A stretch of 60,912 nucleotides of DNA from Leucobacter komagatae (GTDB taxonomy: Bacteria; Actinomycetota; Actinomycetes; Actinomycetales; Microbacteriaceae): NCBI RefSeq assembly GCF_000834055.1, contig NZ_JXSQ01000020.1, positions 1 through 60,912 on the forward strand. The letters are read 5' to 3'. Positions 28,075 through 36,181 of the stretch are shown here, piece by piece (within the stretch, counting starts at the first letter, position 1; every line of letters begins with the position of its first letter). The notes below the pieces were generated by a model. That model saw only the letters and a program-made list of their open reading frames with translations. It had not been told where the DNA came from and did no database searches. The position numbers were made by a program, and so were the translations under genes.

Positions 28075-28704
28075 CTACGCGTTGTCTGTGAAGCTGAGCA
28101 TACGCTCGACGTGGCGGGCTATGAGATCTGTTTCGACATTGACGCGGTCGCCAGGGGCGAGTTCGCCGAGCGTCGTGGCGACGAGTGTCTCGGGAATGAG
28201 GGATACCTCAAACCACTGCTCGGCCTCGGCAGCGGGTGAAATCGCAGAGACCGTGAGCGAGGTGCCCGAGAGCGTCACGGAGCCCTTGTCCACGAGGAGC
28301 GGAGCGAGCTCGCGCGAGACCGCAAAGCGAAGCGTGCGCCAGGCGTCGCCCTCCGTCGCGGAGAGCAGCGTCGCGGTGCCGTCAACGTGGCCCTGCACGA
28401 TATGTCCGCCGAGGCGCGTGTCGAGACGGGCTGCGCGCTCAAGATTCACGCGGCTGCCAGGAGCGAGCTCGCCGAGGGTCGACATGCGGATCGACTGCGC
28501 CATCACGTCTGCGCTGAACGTGCCGCGGCCGGCGCCGTCAGTGCCCTGCTCGATAACGGTGAGGCAGACGCCGGAAACCGCAATTGATGCGCCGTGCGTC
28601 GCGTCGCTCGTGACGAGCGGACCGGCGACGGTGAGGCGAAGCGAATCGCCGATCGGGGCGACGGCGACGATCTCGCCGATTTCTTCGATGAGTCCGGTGA
28701 ACAC
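28075..28704 (-). CDS. ribE: Riboflavin synthase, alpha chain
   Basis: Dismutates two lumazine molecules to riboflavin and the pyrimidine precursor. The 209-residue protein starts MFTGLIEEIGEIVAV, diagnostic of the family, and shows the internal duplication of lumazine-binding barrels: GVCLTVIEQ in the first half with LERA and GGHIVQGHVDGTATL, and GTSLTVSAI with NVETDLIARHVERML in the second. The GTG start overlaps the stop of the upstream reductase gene as TAGTG, implying coupled translation. Confidence 0.96.
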   Translation of the reverse strand: MFTGLIEEIGEIVAVAPIGDSLRLTVAGPLVTSDATHGASIAVSGVCLTVIEQGTDGAGRGTFSADVMAQSIRMSTLGELAPGSRVNLERAARLDTRLGGHIVQGHVDGTATLLSATEGDAWRTLRFAVSRELAPLLVDKGSVTLSGTSLTVSAISPAAEAEQWFEVSLIPETLVATTLGELAPGDRVNVETDLIARHVERMLSFTDNA

Positions 28705-29324
28705 TAGCGAGTCTCCTTCTTGGCGGGCGTTGCGATGATGAGTAAGTCTTGTCCGAGCTGCTCGGTGCGGGTGAATTCGAGGCGGTGGATCCCGGCCATC
28801 GACGCGATCCCGAGGTCTCCGACCGCGAGCCGGGGGCCGCCGAGCAGGGCCGGGGCGATGTAGACGAGCAGCTCGTCAACGAGGCCGGCGCGGAGCAGCG
28901 AGCTCGCGATGCCAGGGCCGCCCTCGACGAAGACGCTGTGGATCCCGAGCGCTGTGAGCTCCGCGAGGTCGGCCGCGAGGTCCGCGCCCGCGAGCCGCAG
29001 CGGAGCTGGGAACCGCTCGCCGAGCGCTGGGTGGGCGAGCACGCGCGAGGCCGCGGGGATCGGGCGGGATCCCACAACGATCGGCACCGGCTGGCCTGCC
29101 GCGGGCACGAGCAGTTCGCCGCTCGGCGTGCGGGCGGTGAGGGAGGGATCGTCGGCGAGGAGCGTGCCCGTCCCGACGAGGATCGCGTCGGCGGCAGCGC
29201 GCCGCTCGTGTACGTCGACGCGGGCAGCGGGGCCGGTGATCCACTGGCTCGAGCCGTCTGCGGCGGCAGCGCGACCGTCGAGCGTCTGCGCCCACTTCAC
29301 GGTTATCTTGGGGAGCTCAGCCAC
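28704..29324 (-). CDS. ribD: RibD reductase domain as a separate gene
   Basis: 5-amino-6-(5-phosphoribosylamino)uracil reductase, an NADPH-dependent step of riboflavin synthesis. The 206-residue product holds only the C-terminal half of normal RibD: ITVKWAQTLDGRAA, SSQWITGPAARVDVHERRAAADAILVGTGTLLADDPSLTAR and VFVEGGPGIASSLL. GTG 29324 is chosen because a perfect AGGGAGG lies eight bases upstream and the codon overlaps the deaminase stop (29317-29319); GTG 29333 is also in frame. In most bacteria this domain is fused to the deaminase, so this is either a natural split gene or a single frameshift. Confidence 0.85.
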   Translation of the reverse strand: MAELPKITVKWAQTLDGRAAAADGSSQWITGPAARVDVHERRAAADAILVGTGTLLADDPSLTARTPSGELLVPAAGQPVPIVVGSRPIPAASRVLAHPALGERFPAPLRLAGADLAADLAELTALGIHSVFVEGGPGIASSLLRAGLVDELLVYIAPALLGGPRLAVGDLGIASMAGIHRLEFTRTEQLGQDLLIIATPAKKETR

Positions 29325-29793
29325 GCTGACCACCTCCCTGGCGCGCGAGCCACGGGCCTAGGAACGCGCGGCCCTCAGCTTCGAGGAAACCGCCGGCCAC
29401 GGGGATCCCGGCCGCGCGGAGCCGCTCGGCACCGCCGCCAGACACCTCGCCGGGATCCGGCAGCCCAAACGCGACCGCGCCGATGCCGCTTGCGACGAGC
29501 GCCGCGGCGCAGGGACCGGTTCGGCCGGTGTGATTACAGGGCTCGAGCGTGACGACGGCCGTGAGATCCTCAGCTTTGGCGTCGGAGGGGAGCTTCGAGA
29601 GTGCCATGACCTCGGCGTGCGGGGTGCCCGCCCCCAGGTGCCAGCCCTCTGCGACGGTCTCGCCCGCGGCGTCGAGGATGACGCAGCCGACCTGCGGGTT
29701 CTCGTCGGCCTCCGGACCCTGCGCTGCGAGCACGAGGGCGCGGCGCATCGCGGACTCGATCACCTCGGGTGAGAGTACGTGCGCGGCCGGCAT
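29317..29793 (-). CDS. ribD: RibD deaminase domain as a separate gene
   Basis: Diaminohydroxyphosphoribosylaminopyrimidine deaminase. The 158-residue product covers only the zinc deaminase domain: the catalytic HAEVMAL and the ligands of EPCNHTGRTGPC are intact. ATG 29793 has GAAAGGGA five bases upstream; an earlier ATG at 29844 runs into the riboswitch. The protein ends WLARQGGGQRG at the point where the reductase would normally continue, and its last eight bases overlap the next gene. First gene of the rib operon. Confidence 0.88.
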   Translation of the reverse strand: MPAAHVLSPEVIESAMRRALVLAAQGPEADENPQVGCVILDAAGETVAEGWHLGAGTPHAEVMALSKLPSDAKAEDLTAVVTLEPCNHTGRTGPCAAALVASGIGAVAFGLPDPGEVSGGGAERLRAAGIPVAGGFLEAEGRAFLGPWLARQGGGQRG

Positions 29794-29850
29794 GCTTTCC
29801 CTTTCGGCAGCCCGGGGCACGGGGTGCGCGAAACGTCGCCTCACACACCC

Positions 29851-29995
29851 GCGTTCCTCCTATCCGGACTTGTGCGCGGGCCAAAACCCCACACATCACC
29901 GTCGGTGCCGGAATTACACCGGCTCAACCTCGCGGATGCGAGGGTCGCGGACTTTCACCGCCGGTTCGGAATCCCACCGACCCCGGAACACACCC
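29851..29995 (-). promoter_or_regulatory. FMN riboswitch (RFN element)
   Basis: On the minus strand the conserved RFN pieces occur in order: GGTGGGATTCC, ACCGGCGGTGAAAGTCCGCGA (split here as positions near 29945-29970), GCCGGTGTAATTCCGGCACC with ACCGACGGTGAT, and TCCGGATAGGAGGAACG. The closing helix pairs GTGTTC with GAACGC. About 57 bases separate it from the first rib start at 29793. No T-run hairpin is visible in between, so control of translation initiation is more likely than attenuation. It should repress the operon when FMN is plentiful. Confidence 0.95.
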
Positions 29996-30098
29996 CAAGC
30001 ATAGCCTGACGCGCCCGGGAGTGGTGGGGTGAACGCTACGGGCGAAACATACCGAGGCGCCTGCGAGAATGAAGTCAACTGCCCCATGGAGGTCCGCA

Positions 30099-30668
30099 AT
30101 GGCTGCTCACCCTGAATCCGCGCCCTGGCTTGTCATCATCGACCCGCAGCACATCTTTGCCTCACCGGAGTCAGAGTGGGGTTCGCCCTTCTTCGCTGAG
30201 GCGTTCGTGAACATGCGCCGTCTCGCTGCCGCGGCTGCTGGGCGGGTGCTCATCACTCGGTGGCTCCCCACAGGCGACCGCGACACCGCGTGGGGCGACT
30301 ACTTCGCTGCCTGGCCGTTCGCGGATCGGGAAGCAAGCGACCCGGCCTTTGACCTCGTCCCAGGGGCACGCGAGCTCTCAGATCACCCGACGCTCGACCT
30401 GCCAACGTTTGGGAAATGGGGTGCTGAGCTGAAGGAAGCAACGGGGGGCGCGGCCGTCGTGCTCGCTGGCGTCTCGACCGACTGCTGCGTCATTTCGACG
30501 GCGCTGGCTGGTGCGGATGCTGGCGCGAGGATCACCGTCGCTCAAGACGCGTGCGCTGGTTCCAATGGGGAGAACCATGCCGCGGCGATTCACGTCATGA
30601 GTCTGTACCCACCGCAGCTCGCAATCGCCGACACCGCTGCCTGCGTTGAGGTCTTGCGCGCCGCCTAG
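30099..30668 (+). CDS. Isochorismatase-family cysteine hydrolase
   Basis: A 189-residue alpha/beta hydrolase of the isochorismatase/nicotinamidase type. The catalytic triad is visible as Asp in WLVIIDPQHIF, Lys in FGKWGAEL and Cys in VSTDCCVISTAL, with the cis-peptide region LAGVSTD. Substrate cannot be decided: nicotinamide, isochorismate, biuret and related amides are options. ATG 30099 follows GGAGG by six bases, a better start than 30069. It is convergent with the histidine kinase gene, and its stop codon lies in a shared hairpin. Confidence 0.88.
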   Translation: MAAHPESAPWLVIIDPQHIFASPESEWGSPFFAEAFVNMRRLAAAAAGRVLITRWLPTGDRDTAWGDYFAAWPFADREASDPAFDLVPGARELSDHPTLDLPTFGKWGAELKEATGGAAVVLAGVSTDCCVISTALAGADAGARITVAQDACAGSNGENHAAAIHVMSLYPPQLAIADTAACVEVLRAA

Positions 30669-30688
30669 AACACCGGGCTAGGCGGCGC
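30658..30688. terminator. Shared hairpin whose arms carry both stop codons
   Basis: Perfect 11-bp arms (30658-30668 and 30678-30688) with a nine-base loop. The plus-strand TAG (30666-30668) and the minus-strand TAG (30678-30680) occupy mirror positions in the two arms, so the same structure ends both convergent genes. Confidence 0.85.
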
Positions 30689-32534
30689 CGGAAACGGTTG
30701 GCAGCGCCTGCGTTCGCGGGGTGAGCGGCAGCGTCATATCGAAGCTGGTGCCGACCCCTTCCTCGCTTGCGACGGTCATGCTCCCGCCGTGTGCGACGAC
30801 AATCGCGTGCGTGATGTTCAGGCCAAGGCCAACGCCAGGCACTGCGTTCGCGGTCGCCGTCGAAGCGCGGAAGAAGCGGTCGAACAGTCTGCCCTGCTCG
30901 TCTTGGGGGATCCCGATTCCCGTGTCTCGAACCGAGACGACAACGGTGTCAGCCGTCTCGGTGACGGTGGCCTCTACGCGGCCGCCGCGCGGCGTGAACT
31001 TGATGGCGTTGGAGATGAGGTTGTCGAGCGCCTGGCCAATGCGACCACCATCGATCTGCACGCTGATCGGGTGCTCAGGAAGGGACACGGTGAGTGTCAC
31101 TCCCTGCTCCGCCGCGTGTGGCATGGCCGAGTGGATCGCGACGCGAACGGTCTCGCACATGTTGTGGTGGTGGAGCTCGACGGGAAACCGGCCAGACTCG
31201 ACCTGTGCCGTGAACAGGAGATCCCCGACCAGGGCGAGCAGGCGTTTCGCGTTCCGCTCGATGATGTCGACGAAGTCGCGCTGGTCGTCGGTGAGCGGCT
31301 GCTGTGGATCGTTGCGGAGCAGGTCGATGAACCCGATGATCGCGCTCAGCGGGGTGCGCAGTTCGTGCGAGATCATCCCGACGAACTGATCCTTCATCCG
31401 CGCGACCTCTGCGGCGCGAGTTTCGTCCGTAACCACGAGGAGGTACCCCTGCTGCTGGCCAGCGCCATCGTTGCGGCGGGTGACGGTGAGTCTCGCCGGG
31501 ATGGTCGCCCCGCCCGCGGTCATGATCTCGAGGTCTTCGTCCGTGGTGAGGCCCGCGCTCGCCCTGGCGAACAGCTCCTGTATTCCGGCCGGCAGATCGC
31601 CAGGCTCTCGCGGTTCGCTGCCCGCGCGCGAGACAACAGCAGTGTCGGGGGAGCCGGCGCCGCCGCGCTGCTGGTCAGTCGTGTTGGCGAGCGCCTCAAG
31701 CACGGAAGGCGCAAAGAAGCTGTCGACCCGTACCCGGTTGAGGGCCTCCTCCTCGGTCAGCCCAATGATGCGCTCGGCGCCCGGATTCCACGCGGTGATC
31801 ATCCCGCTGCGGTCCGTCGCGATGACTGCCTGTGCGGTGATCGCGGCCCACAGGCTTTCGAACGACTCGAGCACCGTCCGGTACCGGTGCTCGCTTTCAC
31901 GCAGCTGCGCGATCATCGATTCGTTCGTGTGGAGCGCGGCAGTGCGCTCGGCGACGAGCTGCTCCGCCTGTTCCACCCGTATTCGCTGCTGTCGCGACAG
32001 CTCGTTGATGACACCGGCGACGGTGGCGTACACGAGCGGTGCGATCACACCACGCAACAGCTCTGTCGGGTTCTCGGGTGGGTGCATAAGGTACGGCACG
32101 AAGACCATGCCCGACGTGAGCGCGAACACGACAGCGACGTAGCGGGGGCCAGGGGCCGTCGCGAGCCAGACGACGGGGATGAGGATGAGCGTCGCGAAGA
32201 GCGACTGTCCCGCCCCGGTTCCCGCACGGAAGAGCCCGAAGCCAACAATGTCGAGCATGGGGATGAGCAGCACGAGAAATCCGTGCAATTGACCGCGGGC
32301 GCTGAGGAGCGCGGCGAGCACGGTTGCCGCGGCGATGACGGATGCCGCCGCGATCACGAACGTCGGCTGTGTTGGTGTGAGCCCGGGAACGAACCGGATG
32401 ATCGCCAGAGCGAGCAGTAACGCTGCGACCGTCGGCGCCTGCTTGAGGAGCGGATTCGGGTGGTCGAAGTTGCGGTACCAGCGCACGGCTGTTCCCGGTG
32501 CTATGGCGTCTGCTGGCACGGTGCTCGGGCTCAC
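30678..32534 (-). CDS. Membrane-bound PAS sensor histidine kinase
   Basis: A 618-residue kinase. Residues about 25-185 contain five to seven hydrophobic helices, forming a membrane sensor rather than a periplasmic one. A coiled coil (residues about 190-230) and a PAS domain (about 230-380, with VIATDRSGMITAWNPGAERIIGLTEEEAL) follow. The catalytic core is complete: phospho-accepting His in GMISHELRTPLSAIIGF, N box NLISNAIKF, DTGIGIP and GVGLGLNIT. GTG 32534 overlaps the receiver gene's stop (GTGA). It ends the operon that starts at 37215 and presumably phosphorylates the receiver at 32531, or the receiver of the PIG-L fusion, or both. Confidence 0.92.
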   Translation of the reverse strand: MSPSTVPADAIAPGTAVRWYRNFDHPNPLLKQAPTVAALLLALAIIRFVPGLTPTQPTFVIAAASVIAAATVLAALLSARGQLHGFLVLLIPMLDIVGFGLFRAGTGAGQSLFATLILIPVVWLATAPGPRYVAVVFALTSGMVFVPYLMHPPENPTELLRGVIAPLVYATVAGVINELSRQQRIRVEQAEQLVAERTAALHTNESMIAQLRESEHRYRTVLESFESLWAAITAQAVIATDRSGMITAWNPGAERIIGLTEEEALNRVRVDSFFAPSVLEALANTTDQQRGGAGSPDTAVVSRAGSEPREPGDLPAGIQELFARASAGLTTDEDLEIMTAGGATIPARLTVTRRNDGAGQQQGYLLVVTDETRAAEVARMKDQFVGMISHELRTPLSAIIGFIDLLRNDPQQPLTDDQRDFVDIIERNAKRLLALVGDLLFTAQVESGRFPVELHHHNMCETVRVAIHSAMPHAAEQGVTLTVSLPEHPISVQIDGGRIGQALDNLISNAIKFTPRGGRVEATVTETADTVVVSVRDTGIGIPQDEQGRLFDRFFRASTATANAVPGVGLGLNITHAIVVAHGGSMTVASEEGVGTSFDMTLPLTPRTQALPTVSGAA

Positions 32535-32878
32535 CGCGTCAGGCCGGCGAGCAGCTCGTGGAGCGTCGCGCCCGTGAACGGCTTCGGGAGTGCACCGTCC
32601 GCGAGGGGGTAGTCCTCCCTGTCGAGGACGGAACTGATGACGATGCGGCAGTCGGGGAAGGTGGCGCGGACAAGCCGCGAACACTCCTCGCCGGTGACTC
32701 CCGGCAGTCGCAGGTCGATGATGGCGAGGCTCGGTGAGATCGTGGGGAAGGCCGCGATGGCGGCTTCGGCTGTTGCCGCGGAGAACACGTCGTAACCTTC
32801 GCGGTCGAGCAGCGTACGCAGCAGCTGCGTTTGCTCACCGTTGTCCTCGACGGTGAGGGCGAGCGAGCGCGCGGTCAT
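32531..32878 (-). CDS. Stand-alone response-regulator receiver
   Basis: A 115-residue single receiver domain without an output domain. The acidic pocket (VEDN), phospho-accepting Asp in LAIIDLRLPG, the switch Ser in VISSVLD and the conserved Lys in LPKPF are all present. Such proteins act through protein contacts or phosphorelay. Its start overlaps the stop of the 43-residue gene (ATGA) and its stop overlaps the kinase start, so all three are translationally coupled. Confidence 0.9.
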   Translation of the reverse strand: MTARSLALTVEDNGEQTQLLRTLLDREGYDVFSAATAEAAIAAFPTISPSLAIIDLRLPGVTGEECSRLVRATFPDCRIVISSVLDREDYPLADGALPKPFTGATLHELLAGLTR

Positions 32879-33006
32879 CGCAGCAACAACTCTCGCACGA
32901 TGACGACGGAAGCGACGATAGCAAGGGCGAGGAGGGCCTGCGGCACGAGCCGCCACTCCCTGCGGGCATCGCGACGGATTTCTGCGCGCGACTCACTCCT
33001 GTTCAC
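32875..33006 (-). CDS. 43-residue single-pass membrane protein
   Basis: A small gene between the glycosyltransferase and the receiver. The GTG start (33004-33006) overlaps the glycosyltransferase stop, giving GTGA, and its TGA overlaps the receiver's ATG. The product has a charged N-terminus (NRSESRAEIRRDARREWRL) and one hydrophobic helix (QALLALAIVASVVIVRELLL). Junctions on both sides with the same four-base overlap used throughout the operon make a real gene more likely than chance. It may be an accessory subunit of the kinase or the synthase; no homology is recognised. Confidence 0.75.
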   Translation of the reverse strand: MNRSESRAEIRRDARREWRLVPQALLALAIVASVVIVRELLLR

Positions 33007-34482
33007 GACACGACCCTCCCAACCTTCTCGGTTTTCACCCACGACGCGTCAGCGCCGCGCCACTCTTTGACGTAGGAGTCAACTGTAATGGCGCAGAGCA
33101 GCGAGCCATAGCCACAGACATAAATCAGTAGACCTGCGACAAATCGGCCGCCTGGCAACCGTTCCGCCCAGCGTGCCGCCCACGCGCCAAGCAGGGAGAT
33201 CGGGCCCCAGAGGTACAGGATGCTCGAGTAGAGGAAGCGGTCGCTCGGTGTGAGCTGGCCAAACCATTCGGTGAGGGCCTGATCAGTGAGGCCGGGGAAG
33301 AGCGCGACACCCATGATGAGCATCGCGCCAATCCCGGGGAAGAGCAACGCTTCGCGCCACGAGCGCAGCGCGGTTCTCGGGTCGAGCTGTACCGCGAAGA
33401 CGATCGAGTACAGGTAGGTGCATGCTGCGATGATCCACATGAACCGGAAGACCGACTCCGCAGTCTCGCTGTGGAGCACGAGCAGTGCGAATAGCGCCGC
33501 AGACGACAACAGCAGGAACACGGGCAGCAACAGAATGCTGAACCACGCGACACCGAATGGGATGCTGCCCAGGCGGTGTTGGCGGCTTGGGCGGAACCAT
33601 ACGCGCCGGTAGATCGACGTGAGTTGCACGTTGCCGCGAGCCCAGCGCAGCCGCTGCTTCCAGAGCGCATCGACAGAGCGAGGCTCCTCGGCGAGCACGA
33701 CGGCGTGCGGTTCGAACACCATCTTGCGGCCCGCGAGTTGGCTCGCGAACGTCGTCATGGTGTCTTCGGCCAGGGTGCCGGTCGGGATCCGCCCACCGAT
33801 GGCCTCGAGGTTCGCGCGGGAGTGCAGCTGCGCGCCGCCAGCCAGGCAGGCGATCGCGCCGAGCACGTTCTGCGCGCGCCTCGCGGCGAGCTGCGAGATC
33901 ACGTACTCCACCCCGATAAACCGGGTGAGGTAGTTGCGGTCGTGGGAGCCCTCCGCGATGTACGCGGTGACGGCTCCGACGCGTTCGTCGGCGAGATGGC
34001 GCGTCATCTTCGCGAGCGAATCCCTGGCGAATATCACGTCGGCGTCCATGATGAGCACGGACTCGGCCCAGCTGTCATTGAGGATCGTCTCGATGCCGTG
34101 GTTGAGCGTGTGGGCTTTGCCCTCACCGCCGACCTCGCGCCGAAGATGAAACACGCGGCCGGGGTGCGCGGCAGCCCGCGCGAGCACGACATCCGGGGTG
34201 TCATCGGTTGAGGCGTCGTCGACGACGTAAATCCGGAGCCGCTCCGGCGGGTAGTCAAGCGTGAGGAGCCGGTCGATCGACGCGCCGATGACGAGCCCCT
34301 CGTTCCAGGCCGGCACGATGACGGCAACGTGTGGGGTGTGCGGTGCCGCACGCCGGTAGTGATTTTTTTACCGCGTGGAAGGGCAGCACGAGGAACTGGA
34401 ATGCGGTGTTGAACACCGGGAGCGTGCCAACGAGCACACACACGATGAGGAAGACGGCGAGCGCCACCCCGAAGCCGTTCAC
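33003..34482 (-). pseudogene. Processive family-2 glycosyltransferase, frameshifted at an A7 run
   Basis: GTG 34482 overlaps the PHP gene stop (GTGA) and begins a membrane anchor (GFGVALAVFLIVCVLVGTLPVF). The frame breaks at a run of seven A on the minus strand (34363-34369); beyond it the glycosyltransferase continues as YRRAAPHTPHVAVIVPAWNEG. Deleting one A restores one protein of 492 residues. It contains the D residues in VVDDAST and MDADV, the acid TGTLAEDTMT and the QRLRWARG motif of processive synthases such as NodC or hyaluronan synthase, then four to five membrane helices. It would polymerise a beta-linked sugar, probably GlcNAc-like, and extrude it. The downstream frame alone lacks the first helix. 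Confidence 0.83.
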
Positions 34483-35195
34483 GATCCTGCCCCCGCGGCC
34501 GACAGGATCTCTCGAACGCGCTCGTAGCGGCCAACGCTGCCGGCATCGTGGCTGTCGGTTGAGGCGACGACGGTTGCACCCGCCGCGTGCAGGGCGGCGA
34601 CGGCGCGGGGCCCCGGGCACCCCCACTTCTCGTTCACTTCAACGTGAGTGTCGGTCGCGGCAGCGGTCTGCGCGAGCGCTGACAGCTGGGTGTCGGTAAG
34701 CTCCGCCTCGCTGAGCCCGAGCTTCGGGAGGATCGAGAAGCAGTGTGCGAGCTGATTGCCTGGGTGGCGTGTCATCGCGAGCAGCGTCGCAGAGACGAGC
34801 ATCTCGAGCGCCTCGGCTGCCGGCCAGCCAGCTGCGATCCGCTCGCGTACTTCGCCAGGGGAGAGTGGCCCCGCGTCGCCGGGGAACTGATGATCGGCGA
34901 TGAGGATGCGGTCGATGCCGGGTGGCAGCGGCGGGAGATCGAGGGATCCTGAGCTGTCGAGGATCTTGGTCTCAACACCCGTGAGCACGGTCAGCCCGTC
35001 GGGGACGTCGAGGGCTGCCACCGCCGCAACGTAGTCGGGCACCCAGGTGGTGCTCGCCCGCACGTGATCGACGAGGCGAACCGTATCGAGGCCTGCGGCG
35101 TGCGCCGCTGCGACGTTCTCCGCAAGCGTTGAGCTCGCGTCGTCGGAAAACGTCGAGTGCACGTGGAAGTCGCCACGCGTGAGCGCCCCGCTCAT
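34479..35195 (-). CDS. PHP-domain metal-dependent hydrolase
   Basis: A 238-residue PHP phosphoesterase-like protein. Metal ligands appear in GDFHVHSTFSDDA, LVDHVR, GVETKI, ADHQFP, MTRHPGN, EVNEKW and STDSHDAG, a full set for a three-metal centre. Relatives include histidinol phosphatase and bacterial tyrosine phosphatases; a sugar- or polyprenol-phosphate substrate would suit this operon, but this is inference. Start and stop overlap the neighbours by four bases. Confidence 0.87.
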   Translation of the reverse strand: MSGALTRGDFHVHSTFSDDASSTLAENVAAAHAAGLDTVRLVDHVRASTTWVPDYVAAVAALDVPDGLTVLTGVETKILDSSGSLDLPPLPPGIDRILIADHQFPGDAGPLSPGEVRERIAAGWPAAEALEMLVSATLLAMTRHPGNQLAHCFSILPKLGLSEAELTDTQLSALAQTAAATDTHVEVNEKWGCPGPRAVAALHAAGATVVASTDSHDAGSVGRYERVREILSAAGAGS

Positions 35196-36181
35196 GCGTC
35201 GTCCTGGTGGCCGGCGTGCGCGGATTCGAGGAGCTCGCTCACCTCGACGGTGATGTCTTCGAGAAAGCGGACGGCGGCGAGCTCGCGGAATTCGACCCGC
35301 TCCGGCAGCTGCTTTCCGAGGAACAGGTCGACGACCAGGGACGGGATGTCGACGCCAGCGGCGATCGTGAGCGGGAGCGCCCCGGGAAAGCGCGGGTTTA
35401 CCTCGAGGAGCATCGCTCGCCCATCGCGGTCGCGGCGCAGCTGCACGTTCGCGACACCAACGAGGCCGATCGCGCGCGCAACAGCAGCGGCCGTCTCCTC
35501 AAGCTCTGGGTCGCGAACCGTGCGGCCAGCGATCGCGACGCCGGAGTCGACACGCGCTCGCGTGCGGGGAACGGCGGCGACGACGTGACCGGCCGCATCC
35601 GCGATGACGTCGACGGAGTATTCCTCTCCTGGCAGCAGGTCTTGCACGATGAGGCCCTCATCGAGCGGAAGCGCCGCAAGCGCTGCGCGGTCGGGCACCG
35701 TGCGAATTCCGCGACTGCCAGCGCCCTGCCGCGGCTTCGCGAACGCCGGAAACTCCCACTCTGTCGCGAGTGCGGCCTGGCCGGCGAGTACCGTGCGCGG
35801 CGCGCGACCGGTCTCAGCGCAGCGTTCGGCGAGCGCGAGCTTGTCGAGGCATACCCTGAGGGTCTGCGACGGGGGAGCGGCGAGCACTGCCGGCGCGAGC
35901 TCTTCGCGCCGGTCAGCGAGCGCCTCGAGCTCAACGTCTACGGTCGAGATCACGATGTCGATCGCGTCGGCCGCGACGATGGCGGAGATTGCCTCGACGA
36001 AGCCGGCATCCTTGCCGGGCGGCACGAGCCGTCGCTGCTCGGCTGGCACGAGGTAGAGGCCGCTCGCCCAGCCGTCCATGTCGGCCGAGAAGACGGTGAG
36101 GTCTGCCCTGCGCAGCAGCGAGCGCACGACGGCAACTCCTGCCGGCCCGCCCGTCCCGGTAACGAGTACGCGTGTCGACAT
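35192..36181 (-). CDS. ATP-grasp ligase
   Basis: A 329-residue carbamoyl-phosphate-synthase-like ATP-grasp enzyme. Residues 1-100 form a Rossmann-like preATP domain (RVLVTGTGGPAGVAVVRSLL). The ATP-grasp part shows FAKPRQGAGSRGIRTV (phosphate loop), DLLPGEEYSVDVIAD and the metal-binding LEVNPRFPGALPLT. It forms an amide or similar bond with an acyl phosphate intermediate; substrates are unknown. The start shares a base with the upstream stop (TGATG). Confidence 0.88.
   Translation of the reverse strand: MSTRVLVTGTGGPAGVAVVRSLLRRADLTVFSADMDGWASGLYLVPAEQRRLVPPGKDAGFVEAISAIVAADAIDIVISTVDVELEALADRREELAPAVLAAPPSQTLRVCLDKLALAERCAETGRAPRTVLAGQAALATEWEFPAFAKPRQGAGSRGIRTVPDRAALAALPLDEGLIVQDLLPGEEYSVDVIADAAGHVVAAVPRTRARVDSGVAIAGRTVRDPELEETAAAVARAIGLVGVANVQLRRDRDGRAMLLEVNPRFPGALPLTIAAGVDIPSLVVDLFLGKQLPERVEFRELAAVRFLEDITVEVSELLESAHAGHQDDA

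Noticed and set aside
30789..32420. A 543-codon plus-strand frame
   Set aside because: Antisense to the histidine kinase, which has every expected motif; the product has no recognisable domain.
34363..34369. A -1 programmed ribosomal frameshift on A AAA AAA
   Set aside because: The required change is +1; a -1 slip leads into a third frame and not into the synthase.
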